Source: JAQVWU01 sp964628455 (lineage in GTDB: Bacteria > Bacillota > Clostridia > Oscillospirales > CAG-272). From it: DNA of 8,882 bases. This document shows positions 1-6,251 of this stretch, piece by piece (within the stretch, counting starts at the first letter, position 1; every line of letters begins with the position of its first letter). The stretch spans positions 1 through 8,882 of the forward strand of contig CAZVPD010000150.1 of assembly GCA_964628455.1 (NCBI GenBank), read 5' to 3'. A program made the position numbers and the translations under genes. A model generated the notes under the pieces. The model worked only from the letters and a program-made list of their open reading frames with translations. It was not told where the DNA came from and did not search any database.

Positions 1-1084
1 TCTCGAAATTCGTGATGTCGCGCATCTTTTTCAGATCGCCGAGACGGTTGTACCCGACAATGACGGTCAGCTGCGAGCCGAACAGGTTGCGCAGACCCTG
101 CGCCATGTCCGCCGTGTCCTTAATGGAAGTCAGGGTGCCGTTGTTCCAGAAGATCTTGTTGAGCGCTTCCAGATATTTTACCGAACGCTCGTTGTTGAAT
201 GAAAATTCGGGTATACCGGAAGAACGGTCGATGAACTGGATCCCGCTCGAGCCGATAAAGGGAATGGCGGAGCCCCAGGTTCCGTGAACGGTAAAGCCGA
301 ACTGGTCGCCTTCGTTCGGTTTTCCGTCCCCGTTGAGGTCATTATAGGTTTTTTCGATGATCTGCGTCATGTTTTCGTAGGTCCAGACGCCGTCAAGCAC
401 CATTTCGTAGATATAATTCGGATCGCCGTAATTTGCTTCGATGATGTTTTTGTTGTAAAAAAGCGAATGGCACGAGGCGATGACGTCCATAAAATAGTCG
501 CCGGCCATCAGATAGGACATGCCGGGGATGATCTGCAGGTCTTCCATAGCGGCATTATACCAGTATTTTTTCGAGTAATCGAAATTTTCGGCGTCGGCGA
601 TGTTGATAAACATATTCTCGTCCGTCAGCGCCGCGAAAGACCGCACGTCGTTGATCATCAGGTCGTAATCATCCGACGCGGCCATGACCATCTTGCGGAT
701 CTCGCTTTCGGCGTTGCTGTAGGTCAGGTTCGCCTGCGTGAAAACGTAATTGATGTCAAGGAGTTCCCTGACAGCCAGATTCCTGTTGTAAACGGCGTCG
801 TTGACGACGTCTCCGTTGAGCTGCCCGCTGCCTTCGATCATCTCGTTCGCGTTTGTGGCATCGGTCGCGTCGGCGCTTGTGTAGACGCGGAAATCACGTC
901 CCTCATAATCCACCCCGTCAAAACGGGTGTCGCGCGGTTCTTCGGTTTCCGCGTCCTCCGCGGGTGTCGCTATGCCGGTTTCCGCATCCGTTTCGGCCGG
1001 CTTTTCAACGCATGATACGGCTGTGACAAGGAGGAAGATCAGTATGAGAAGCAGGGATAATAAACGCCGGGAATTTCGATTCAT
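1..1084 (-). CDS. Extracellular solute-binding lipoprotein (SBP1), C-terminus beyond window
   Basis: Probable ligand-binding lipoprotein of an ABC importer (sugar-binding SBP type), anchored outside the membrane; the ligand is unknown. The ATG at 1084-1082 follows AAAGGAG at 6 nt spacing, and 361 codons are visible with no stop before the left edge. The N-terminus is basic, then hydrophobic, and ends in a lipobox (AVSC, Cys25). An acidic Thr/Ala/Glu linker follows to about residue 55. The motif G-D-V-V-N-D-A-V-Y-N-R-N at 91-102 is shared with the other two lipoproteins in the window, as are the YW pair (174-175), DG-x-W (231-234) and an EF-hand-like loop (Asp249 to Asp260). It has its own promoter. 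No permease is nearby. The missing C-terminus is probably about 100 residues, judged from SBP2. Family assignment is by pattern and by similarity to the neighbouring paralogues. Confidence 0.88.
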   Translation of the reverse strand, partial: MNRNSRRLLSLLLILIFLLVTAVSCVEKPAETDAETGIATPAEDAETEEPRDTRFDGVDYEGRDFRVYTSADATDATNANEMIEGSGQLNGDVVNDAVYNRNLAVRELLDINYVFTQANLTYSNAESEIRKMVMAASDDYDLMINDVRSFAALTDENMFINIADAENFDYSKKYWYNAAMEDLQIIPGMSYLMAGDYFMDVIASCHSLFYNKNIIEANYGDPNYIYEMVLDGVWTYENMTQIIEKTYNDLNGDGKPNEGDQFGFTVHGTWGSAIPFIGSSGIQFIDRSSGIPEFSFNNERSVKYLEALNKIFWNNGTLTSIKDTADMAQGLRNLFGSQLTVIVGYNRLGDLKKMRDITNFE

Positions 1085-1127
1085 GGGATTCTCCTTTGAT
1101 CATTCGGAAATTTTTACGGGAACCGGA

Positions 1128-1146
1128 CCGGACAGACACCGTCCGG
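1128..1146 (-). promoter_or_regulatory. Stem-loop in the SBP1 5' leader
   Basis: CCGGAC (1128-1133) pairs perfectly with GTCCGG (1141-1146) across a 7-nt loop. It falls inside the predicted untranslated leader of SBP1, roughly 17 to 35 nt after the expected transcription start, and leaves the ribosome binding site free. It has no U-tract, so it is not a classical terminator. It could stabilise the mRNA, or act as a DNA operator. Confidence 0.35.
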
Positions 1147-1169
1147 CAGCGCATATCTTCTGTATATCC

Positions 1170-1198
1170 ATATTACTATATTCTTAAGAAAATGTCAA
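1170..1198 (-). promoter_or_regulatory. Sigma-A-type promoter of SBP1
   Basis: On the minus strand a perfect -35 TTGACA (1198-1193) is followed by 17 bp and a -10 TAATAT (1175-1170). The predicted start is near 1163, giving a leader of about 80 nt. The spacer contains the 10-bp palindrome TTCTTAAGAA (1181-1190), which could be an operator. The promoter begins only 26 bp after the DUF1801 stop codon, and no terminator is visible between them, so read-through from upstream is also possible. Confidence 0.75.
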
Positions 1199-1223
1199 TA
1201 TGATTTTGTGTGATATATATAAT

Positions 1224-1679
1224 TTACAGACCCGCGGACTTCACATATTTTTCGATATAGGCTTCGGGTGTTATTTTCGCGCACAGCTCCGCGATCAGCG
1301 GGTACGGGATGTTCTTTTCGTTTTTAAAACGGATGCAGCTTTTCCCCATGTCGGGTTTTGCGTGCATAGCTGCGGCGTATTCGCTTTCAAACCAGGACAG
1401 AAGGCCGTCAAACAGATACAATCCCATATGGTAAAGGGCAATATGGTTTTTCTGCGACGCTATATTCATAAAAGGCAGGGGTTCTCCGGGTTTCGCGTGA
1501 TATCCGGGCTGATACAACGAAAGCGGGACCGCGTAACCGATCATCCCGTAGGAAAATACCTCGATAAAGCCGTCCGGCAGGTTCTCCTTCACGATTTCCC
1601 TCAGCTTTACGACGGCTTCTTTTCTGCCTTCGGGCAGCTTTGAAATATATTCATCCGCGTTCAGAGCATCATAACGCAT
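1224..1679 (-). CDS. DUF1801 (YdhG-like) protein
   Basis: A 151-residue cytoplasmic protein of the DUF1801/YdhG-like family, whose members are often annotated as iron chaperones on thin evidence; the molecular role is unknown. Visible family signatures are an N-terminal helical part with a Y-G-M-x-G-Y motif (residues 44-49), the central A-S-Q-K-N-H-I-A-L-Y block (74-83), and a late M-G-K-S-C-I-R-F segment (111-118). The length is normal for the family. The ATG at 1679 is preceded by a GGGGGG run 6 nt upstream that can serve as the ribosome binding site. The gene lies 28 nt downstream of the glutathione peroxidase gene on the same strand, so the two are probably one transcript, perhaps a small redox-stress unit. 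There is no signal peptide or membrane segment. Confidence 0.85.
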   Translation of the reverse strand: MRYDALNADEYISKLPEGRKEAVVKLREIVKENLPDGFIEVFSYGMIGYAVPLSLYQPGYHAKPGEPLPFMNIASQKNHIALYHMGLYLFDGLLSWFESEYAAAMHAKPDMGKSCIRFKNEKNIPYPLIAELCAKITPEAYIEKYVKSAGL

Positions 1680-1707
1680 GCTTTTCCCCCCTTTTTTCCG
1701 TTCGCTC

Positions 1708-2181
1708 TCAAAGCAGTGCCGCGATATCCGGTTCGATCTGATCCGGTGTTTCCGCCGAACCGTATCTGCCCGCTACAACACCGGTGCGGCCGATCAGGAA
1801 CTTGGTGAAATTCCATTTGATCCGCGACCCGAGCGCGCCGCTCTTCTGCTTTTTCAGCCAGGTATAAAGGGGGGACGCGCCGGGGCCGTTGACGCTGATC
1901 TTGGCGAACTGCCGGAACGTGATTTTATACCGGATCGTGCAGAACTCGTGGATCTCCTCAATGGTGCCCGGCGCCTGCCCTGCGAACTGATTGCAGGGAA
2001 AATCGAGTATTTCAAATCCCCTGTCCCTGTATTTCGCATACAGCTCCTGCAGCCCGTTATACTGCGGCGTATAACCGCATCCCGTGGCCGTGTTGACGAT
2101 CAGCAGGACCTTGCCCCTGTATTCGGAAAGCGAAACCTCATTATCCTCCATGTCTCTGACCGTGATATCGTAAAGTTCCAT
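1708..2181 (-). CDS. Glutathione peroxidase-family thiol peroxidase
   Basis: A cytoplasmic peroxidase of the GPx family that reduces hydrogen peroxide or lipid hydroperoxides. Bacterial Cys-type members usually take electrons from thioredoxin rather than glutathione. The 157-residue length is typical. Catalytic residues can be placed: peroxidatic Cys35 in the T-G-C-G-Y-T-P-Q-Y block, Gln69 in the F-P-C-N-Q-F-A-G-Q segment, and Trp123-Asn124 in W-N-F-T-K-F-L-I. Cys81 sits where the resolving cysteine of the two-Cys, thioredoxin-dependent type is found. The usual Q-E-P-G reads Q-A-P-G here. The catalytic Cys is an ordinary Cys codon, not selenocysteine. The start fits the family N-terminus and has a weak AAAGG site about 8 nt upstream. 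It is followed after 28 nt by the DUF1801 gene. No convincing promoter was found upstream. Confidence 0.95.
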   Translation of the reverse strand: MELYDITVRDMEDNEVSLSEYRGKVLLIVNTATGCGYTPQYNGLQELYAKYRDRGFEILDFPCNQFAGQAPGTIEEIHEFCTIRYKITFRQFAKISVNGPGASPLYTWLKKQKSGALGSRIKWNFTKFLIGRTGVVAGRYGSAETPDQIEPDIAALL

Positions 2182-2294
2182 GGACGCCGCCTTTCTTTTA
2201 CGGGTATTCCCCGTTGTTTATTTGATTTTTAACCGGAGCGGGACATTCCGAAAGATCAGACCGGAATATTCAGGTACGGCCCCAGATGAAATAT

Positions 2295-2308
2295 TACCGG
2301 TTCCGGTA
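2295..2308. promoter_or_regulatory. 14-bp palindrome between the GPx and GH20-type genes
   Basis: TACCGG and CCGGTA are arranged as a dyad with a 2-bp centre, in the 228-bp divergent spacer (2182-2409). It lies about 33 bp upstream of the only good -10-like hexamer for the plus-strand gene, so it could be a regulator binding site. Apart from this dyad and that hexamer I see no recognisable feature in the spacer. The role is inferred from symmetry and position only. Confidence 0.3.
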
Positions 2309-2340
2309 TAAATATACACATTGCGTTCACATCCGGGCCT

Positions 2341-2346
2341 TATAAT
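2341..2346 (+). promoter_or_regulatory. Possible -10 element for the GH20-type gene
   Basis: A perfect TATAAT sits 63 bp before the start codon, implying transcription from about 2353. A matching -35 is lacking: TTGCGT at 2321-2326 is only 14 bp upstream, too close for a standard spacer. The promoter may need an activator, or may be elsewhere. Confidence 0.3.
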
Positions 2347-2409
2347 CGAACTGTATACGTCAGACAAGCGCCGAAAAAATAAAAATTTATGATCGGGAGG
2401 TACTAACGC

Positions 2410-3384
2410 ATGAAATATCCCGCTGCCTGGAAAACAAGGGGGGTATGCATCTCTGCCCCGATGCCCGGCGAGATCGGCCTGTTCGAAGAATTCGCCGAAA
2501 AGATCCTGGAACCGCTCGGGATCAACACGGTGGTCCTGCTCATCCGTTACCGTTATGATTTTAAAAGTTATCCGGAATGCGCCTCGCGGGATCCTCTGTC
2601 GCAGAACGACGCCGGACGCATAACGGCAGTCTGCCGCAGGCACAACATCCGCATCATCCCGAAGATGAACCTTTTGGGACATCAGTCGGGCAAAACCCGC
2701 GATTCGCTGGACGGACTCCTGCGCGCTCATCCCGAATTCGACGAAACACCCGAACTCGACGAGGTCTTCTACTGCCGGAGCCTGTGTCCGAGTCACCCCG
2801 ATGTCAGGCAGGTCGTGTCCGGCCTGGCCGAAGAAATGATCTCGGTTTTCGGAGCCGACGCCATACATATCGGATGCGACGAGGTTTTCGAGATAGGAAC
2901 GTGTCCGAGATGCAGGAACAGGACAAACGCGGAACTTTTCGGCGGCTGGACAGCCGCGCTGCATGACAGATTCGCGGCAAACAACATCCGCACCCTCATG
3001 TGGGGCGACCGCTTTCTGAACGCGGACGACAGCGGTTACGGCTCGTGGGAAGCTTCGGCGAACCATACGGAAAGCGCGCTCGATACGGCGGCGAAGGACA
3101 TCCTGATCTGCGACTGGCATTATGAAGACAGGCCGGCGTATCCATCCGTCGACCGCTTCGCGGACGCGGGCTTTCATATCCTGCTCAGTCCCTGGCGGAA
3201 CAAGGCCAACGCGGCGAAATTCCTCGCTTACGCACAGGAGCACGACCGGGGGCACATCGACGGCGTGCTCGCAACGACCTGGGGGCCCTTCGGTGACCTT
3301 GCGCGCCACATGCTTTACGGCAGCGCGCCGGCAATCGAATACACGGCGGGCGTCGCCGATACGATCCGGTTTCTGTTCGCGTAA
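2410..3384 (+). CDS. GH20-type beta-N-acetylhexosaminidase, cytoplasmic, catalytic domain only
   Basis: A predicted glycoside hydrolase of the GH20-like type, which removes terminal beta-linked GlcNAc or GalNAc by substrate-assisted catalysis. The 324 residues correspond to a bare TIM barrel without the usual N-terminal GH20b domain. The key motif is H-I-G-C-D-E at 153-158, whose Asp157-Glu158 match the catalytic pair (polariser and acid/base). Supporting segments are M-W-G-D (197-200), C-D-W-H-Y-E (234-239) and T-T-W (289-291), typical positions for aromatic residues lining the sugar pocket. A C-P-R-C pair (165-168) directly follows the catalytic motif and might bind metal. There is no signal peptide, so it should act in the cytoplasm on imported oligosaccharides. 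The ATG is preceded by GGGAGGT at 8 nt spacing. It converges on SBP2 across a 24-nt spacer. Substrate specificity cannot be read from the sequence. Confidence 0.8.
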   Translation: MKYPAAWKTRGVCISAPMPGEIGLFEEFAEKILEPLGINTVVLLIRYRYDFKSYPECASRDPLSQNDAGRITAVCRRHNIRIIPKMNLLGHQSGKTRDSLDGLLRAHPEFDETPELDEVFYCRSLCPSHPDVRQVVSGLAEEMISVFGADAIHIGCDEVFEIGTCPRCRNRTNAELFGGWTAALHDRFAANNIRTLMWGDRFLNADDSGYGSWEASANHTESALDTAAKDILICDWHYEDRPAYPSVDRFADAGFHILLSPWRNKANAAKFLAYAQEHDRGHIDGVLATTWGPFGDLARHMLYGSAPAIEYTAGVADTIRFLFA

Positions 3385-3409
3385 AAACCGTCCGGAGCGC
3401 GGACGTTTT
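3383..3409. terminator. Bidirectional intrinsic terminator between convergent genes
   Basis: CGTCCG (3389-3394) pairs with CGGACG (3400-3405) over a 5-nt loop. The stem is flanked by an A5 run on the left (3383-3387) and a T4 run on the right (3406-3409). Read on the minus strand, the stem is followed by G and then TTTTT, a good terminator for SBP2. Read on the plus strand it ends in TTTT, serving the GH20-type gene. The flanking A and T runs overlap the two stop codons. Confidence 0.75.
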
Positions 3410-4860
3410 CACTGCGCAAACAGTTTTTCGATGTCCAGCAGAGCTTTTTCCTCGCGCTTCGCATATTCGGAGGCAAAATCCTTCCCGTTGAGGACGATAT
3501 CGGACAAACCGCCGAAATTATAGGTGGCTCCCATATCGACCACCCGGTTTTTAAATATAATATCGAGCATCGCCGCGGACTCGTCGTCGCGCGTGAACTT
3601 CGTTTTCAGTGAAAGGTCGTAATAGGCGGGAGTCAGCGTCACCATGGATTCGGCCGACAGGGCTTCGATGACGATCCCCGTGCGTTCGGTGTCGGAATTC
3701 GTAACGGGTATATACACCGCTCCGTTGTTCCAGATGCTCATCGTCGAATAATATTTCTCCTGTTCCGCCGTCAGTTTGGGGGTAGGCAGCAGGCCGAAAT
3801 CCTGCTCCATGTTTCTGAAAAGCGGAACGAGGGCCATGCTGCCCATATAGAACAGGATCCGGCCGTCATCGAAAGCGGGAATGATCCCGCTGTAAAAAGG
3901 GTCGGAGGTCTCCCTGATATCCGCGGCGTTGATCGTCGACTCTTTATCCTTATTCATCGCCAGCGCTTTTTCATAAGCCGCAATATACCCGGGCGTGTTC
4001 ATCGTCAGGACGGGAAGGTCGTTTTCGTCCTTGACGATGATTTTTTCGCCCGCCCCGAGGATCATGACAAACGTATTATACGGTTCGGTTGCGTACCCGA
4101 ACCTGTCGTCCATCACGCTCATTTTTCCGTCATTGTTCAGGTCCTGCGCGACGACTTTTGAAATCTCGTGCATTTTGTCGATCGTCCAGCCGCCGCCGGT
4201 CACGAGTCCGTACGGATTTTCGAGGTTGTAATCGGCGATGATGTTCTTATTGAACAGGACGCCCCATGTGCCGTCGTTGTCCGAAATGATCAGCTCGCCC
4301 ATGTTGCAGTAAAGTTTGTTTCCGACGGAAAGCTCCGACGTCATACTCGCGTCCCACCACGGCTGCGTGAAATCCAGATACGGTATTTCATAGAGATCAT
4401 ACACCATTTCCTGTTTGGCCAGCGTCACGGAAAGAACGGTCGCTTCGACACAGACATCATACGCATCCTCTCCGGCTTTGATGATCTTCTGAATGAAAGT
4501 TCCGGGATTGAGCACCGCGTTCTGAGATATTTTTATATTATACCGTTCCTCGACCGCCATATTTCTTTTGAAGACGGCGTCGTTTATGATGTCGCCGTTT
4601 TCGCCTTCGGCATAAATATCCTTTGCGACAAAGATCATATGCTCTTCGCTGCGTACAAGGAACCTGAATCCGTAGCCCTGAAAGTCGCTTTCCGGCACGT
4701 CGGGCCGGGGGGGCGCAGGTTCCGTCGTTTCGGCAGATTCGGTCGGGGCGGTCGTACCGCCCGTATCCGCCGCATCCGCCGGGGCTGCTTTGTCCGAACA
4801 GCCGTATAAAACCGTCAGTATAAGAAGAAAAGCGAGAAAGCCGGAAATCATTTTTTTCAC
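3409..4860 (-). CDS. Extracellular solute-binding lipoprotein (SBP2)
   Basis: A complete 483-residue substrate-binding lipoprotein of the ABC sugar-importer type, expected on the outer face of the membrane; the ligand is unknown. The start is GTG at 4860-4858, chosen because GGGGAG lies 7 nt upstream; the in-frame ATG at codon 4 would be 16 nt away. The signal peptide ends in the lipobox L-Y-G-C (Cys21), followed by an Ala/Thr/Pro/Glu-rich linker to about residue 57. The conserved G-D-I-I-N-D-A-V-F-K-R-N motif is at 89-100, W-W at 168-169, G-G-W at 223-225, and an EF-hand-like loop runs from Asp240 to Asp251. The conserved P-A-Y-Y-D-L segment lies near the C-terminus. It is 77 nt downstream of the URO-D-like gene on the same strand and most likely shares its transcript. 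It is the only one of the three SBPs here that is seen whole. Confidence 0.92.
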   Translation of the reverse strand: MKKMISGFLAFLLILTVLYGCSDKAAPADAADTGGTTAPTESAETTEPAPPRPDVPESDFQGYGFRFLVRSEEHMIFVAKDIYAEGENGDIINDAVFKRNMAVEERYNIKISQNAVLNPGTFIQKIIKAGEDAYDVCVEATVLSVTLAKQEMVYDLYEIPYLDFTQPWWDASMTSELSVGNKLYCNMGELIISDNDGTWGVLFNKNIIADYNLENPYGLVTGGGWTIDKMHEISKVVAQDLNNDGKMSVMDDRFGYATEPYNTFVMILGAGEKIIVKDENDLPVLTMNTPGYIAAYEKALAMNKDKESTINAADIRETSDPFYSGIIPAFDDGRILFYMGSMALVPLFRNMEQDFGLLPTPKLTAEQEKYYSTMSIWNNGAVYIPVTNSDTERTGIVIEALSAESMVTLTPAYYDLSLKTKFTRDDESAAMLDIIFKNRVVDMGATYNFGGLSDIVLNGKDFASEYAKREEKALLDIEKLFAQ

Positions 4861-4867
4861 GATAATT

Positions 4868-4873
4868 CTCCCC
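4868..4873 (-). promoter_or_regulatory. Ribosome binding site deciding the GTG start of SBP2
   Basis: On the minus strand this reads GGGGAG, 7 nt before the GTG codon at 4860. The spacing fits GTG and not the ATG nine bases further on, so translation should begin at GTG and the signal peptide starts M-K-K-M. Confidence 0.7.
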
Positions 4874-4892
4874 GTATATGAGTTTTGAGGGT

Positions 4893-4909
4893 TTCGGAAG
4901 CGGTCCGAA
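4893..4909 (-). promoter_or_regulatory. Intercistronic stem-loop between the URO-D-like gene and SBP2
   Basis: TTCGGA (4893-4898) and TCCGAA (4904-4909) form a perfect 6-bp stem with a 5-nt loop in the 77-nt gap. No T-run follows, so it is unlikely to terminate fully. Hairpins at such places often protect one part of a message and let a binding-protein gene be expressed at a different level from its neighbour; that role is inferred here. Confidence 0.4.
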
Positions 4910-4937
4910 TATCACGATCTGAAGCAGCCGGTCCTTT

Positions 4938-5993
4938 TTACTCCCACCAGTACCGGCGATATTTTTCAAGCGCACAGCACAAAGCGTCGACGTTCTCGAG
5001 AGGCGTCGGCGGATACATGCCGCAGGTAAACATCAGCCCTCCCCTCGGAGAACCGAGTTTAAGAACTTCCTCGCGTATCAGGTCTTCGATATCGCCCCTT
5101 GTTCCGAACGGAATGACCGACTGGCGGTCGATGTCAAGGTCGATGCACGCTTTGCCTTTGAGCTCCCGGACAAGGTTGTCGATGCCGTTGCAGAGATCCT
5201 GCGCGTTGATGATATCCACTCCGTAACGGTAAAGGATGTCCGCGATCTCGAGTATATAACCGTCGCTGTGCAGAAAAGTCAGTATACCGCGGTCGCGGCA
5301 GGGCTGCATCAGCCTGTTGTACGCCGGCGCTATCCACTTTTCGAAGGTTTTCGGGCTGACCATCAGGCTTGTCTGAGCCCCCAGGTCCTCGGCGAAATAC
5401 ATGACATCCGCTCCCCGCCTGACGTTGTATTCGACAAGGGGCATATAGTATCCGACGATCATGTCGAAAAGTTTATGAAGCCTTTCGTCCCCGCCGGCAT
5501 AATCGAGCATGGCGTTTTCGAATCCGCGCAGATAGGTGTGACGCAGCAGCATGATGCCGTGGTCCGTCCCGCCGGAAATAAGCCTTCCGGCTTCTTTGCC
5601 TTCCTTCACCGCGGCCAACTCGCGTTCCCATTCCTCGCCCGAATAGTCCCTTTTATACGGAGAGACCGGCGGAATATATTGATCCAGGTCATCGAAGTTT
5701 TCGAGGGGATGCCCGACAACCACCCCATCCATATAGCGCAGGGGATAAACCCACCTGCAGCCCCACGCGTCGGTCACAAAGTTTTCGTCGAGTTCTTCGG
5801 TCGAAAAACACATGTTCTCATAATCGACAGAGCCCTTTGCATAATGGAAAATCGTCGGGTGCCGCAGGACGACCTCCTCGAGTTCGCTTTTATATACGGC
5901 CCACATGGCCTGGTTAAAGCCGATCGCCATCGGTATATATTCGGGCCTGCCGAATCGCGCCGTTTCCAGATAGTTCTCTCTGTGGTTCAGCAT
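4938..5993 (-). CDS. Uroporphyrinogen decarboxylase-like (methyltransferase-type) protein, not HemE
   Basis: A 351-residue cytoplasmic protein of the URO-D/MtaA-type TIM-barrel family. It lacks the N-terminal R-Q-A-G-R signature of true uroporphyrinogen decarboxylase, so haem synthesis is unlikely; corrinoid- or methyl-transfer-type chemistry is a guess. Family-like segments are A-E-D-L-G (201-205) followed by S-P-K-T-F-E-K-W-I-A-P (213-223), L-H-S-D-G-Y-I (241-247), and C-G-M-Y-P-P-T-P-L-E-N (324-334). In zinc-dependent members the middle segment carries an H-x-C pair; here it reads H-S-D. The start at 5993 is chosen because GGAGGAG lies 7 nt upstream. The reading frame stays open to a TTG at 6041, but that extension would swallow the ribosome binding site. 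It is first in an operon with SBP2, driven by a strong promoter, which points to processing of the compound SBP2 imports. Confidence 0.85.
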   Translation of the reverse strand: MLNHRENYLETARFGRPEYIPMAIGFNQAMWAVYKSELEEVVLRHPTIFHYAKGSVDYENMCFSTEELDENFVTDAWGCRWVYPLRYMDGVVVGHPLENFDDLDQYIPPVSPYKRDYSGEEWERELAAVKEGKEAGRLISGGTDHGIMLLRHTYLRGFENAMLDYAGGDERLHKLFDMIVGYYMPLVEYNVRRGADVMYFAEDLGAQTSLMVSPKTFEKWIAPAYNRLMQPCRDRGILTFLHSDGYILEIADILYRYGVDIINAQDLCNGIDNLVRELKGKACIDLDIDRQSVIPFGTRGDIEDLIREEVLKLGSPRGGLMFTCGMYPPTPLENVDALCCALEKYRRYWWE

Positions 5994-6000
5994 CGCATAT

Positions 6001-6007
6001 CTCCTCC
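6001..6007 (-). promoter_or_regulatory. Ribosome binding site deciding the start of the URO-D-like gene
   Basis: The minus strand reads GGAGGAG, ending 7 nt before the ATG at 5993. This is the strongest Shine-Dalgarno match in the window, and it sets the start 16 codons downstream of the longest open frame. Confidence 0.85.
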
Positions 6008-6066
6008 GGAGTTTTTGTTTTAACGCTGTTTTATCAATCAAATGTTCATAATAAAATGCGTTCGTC

Positions 6067-6116
6067 CCGTATATTTTACTTTATCGGGAACGAATTGTCA
6101 AGCATCCGTATATTTT
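6067..6116 (-). repeat. Direct repeat AAAATATACGG flanking the URO-D-like promoter
   Basis: The minus-strand 11-mer AAAATATACGG occurs at 6077-6067, overlapping the -10 box, and again at 6116-6106, just upstream of the -35 box. The copies are identical and 39 bp apart, so together they bracket the promoter. The distal copy also forms an inverted repeat with ATATACG at 6125-6131 (arms of 7 bp, 11-bp spacer). Such an arrangement would suit a repressor bound on both sides of the polymerase site, but this is inferred. Confidence 0.45.
6073..6101 (-). promoter_or_regulatory. Sigma-A-type promoter of the URO-D-like gene and SBP2
   Basis: On the minus strand TTGACA (6101-6096) is followed by exactly 17 bp and TAAAAT (6078-6073). 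The predicted start is near 6066, giving a leader of about 72 nt before the ATG at 5993. Both boxes match consensus closely, so it should be strong unless repressed. Confidence 0.8.
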
Positions 6117-6135
6117 TTCCGAATATATACGTTTT

Positions 6136-6167
6136 GTTCCGCATACCGGCATATTCCGCCGCGGAAC
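6136..6167. repeat. Inverted repeat midway between the divergent promoters
   Basis: GTTCCGC (6136-6142) and GCGGAAC (6161-6167) are perfect 7-bp arms separated by 18 bp. TTCCGC is repeated once more inside (6154-6159). The centre lies roughly 50 bp behind one -35 box and 70 bp behind the other, a natural place for an activator or repressor acting on both operons. Confidence 0.4.
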
Positions 6168-6201
6168 TCTCTTCGGGAACAGATTTCGAAAAATCCGCAC
6201 A

Positions 6202-6217
6202 CGGACATATCTGTCCG
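6202..6217. promoter_or_regulatory. 16-bp dyad just upstream of the sialidase-like promoter
   Basis: CGGACA and TGTCCG are perfect 6-bp inverted arms around a 4-bp centre, ending 5 bp before the -35 box of the plus-strand promoter. The position (about -56 to -41) is typical for an activator site; repression by steric block is also possible. The identity of the regulator is unknown. Confidence 0.5.
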
Positions 6218-6222
6218 ATGTA

Positions 6223-6251
6223 TTGACATTTAAGACAATACGCTGTAAAAT
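6223..6251 (+). promoter_or_regulatory. Sigma-A-type promoter of the sialidase-like gene and SBP3
   Basis: TTGACA (6223-6228), 17 bp, then TAAAAT (6246-6251), the same architecture as the divergent promoter. The predicted start is near 6258. Right after it, 6261-6278 contains AAAAA-g-CAC-c-GTG-TTTTT, an imperfect palindrome that would lie at about +4 to +21 and could be an operator. Confidence 0.8.

Noticed and set aside
284..1015. 243-codon open frame on the plus strand
   Set aside because: It lies entirely antisense to SBP1, which has a lipobox, a ribosome binding site and paralogues. Long antisense frames are common in DNA of this composition.
1128..1146. SBP1 leader hairpin as a riboswitch
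   Set aside because: The predicted leader is only about 80 nt and shows one simple stem, with no conserved aptamer core or competing terminator structure that I recognise.
2218..3309. 363-codon open frame on the minus strand
   Set aside because: It is antisense to the GH20-type gene, whose catalytic motif and ribosome binding site are clear. The antisense translation shows no recognisable domain.
4168..4809. 213-codon open frame on the plus strand
   Set aside because: It is a shadow of SBP2. The Arg/Gly-rich tail is the complement of the Ala/Pro/Thr-rich linker.
5268..6023. 251-codon open frame on the plus strand
   Set aside because: It is antisense to the URO-D-like gene and has no family features.
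5994..6041. Extension of the URO-D-like protein to a TTG at 6041
   Set aside because: The 16 extra codons contain the strong GGAGGAG site that serves the ATG at 5993, and the family homology begins after it.
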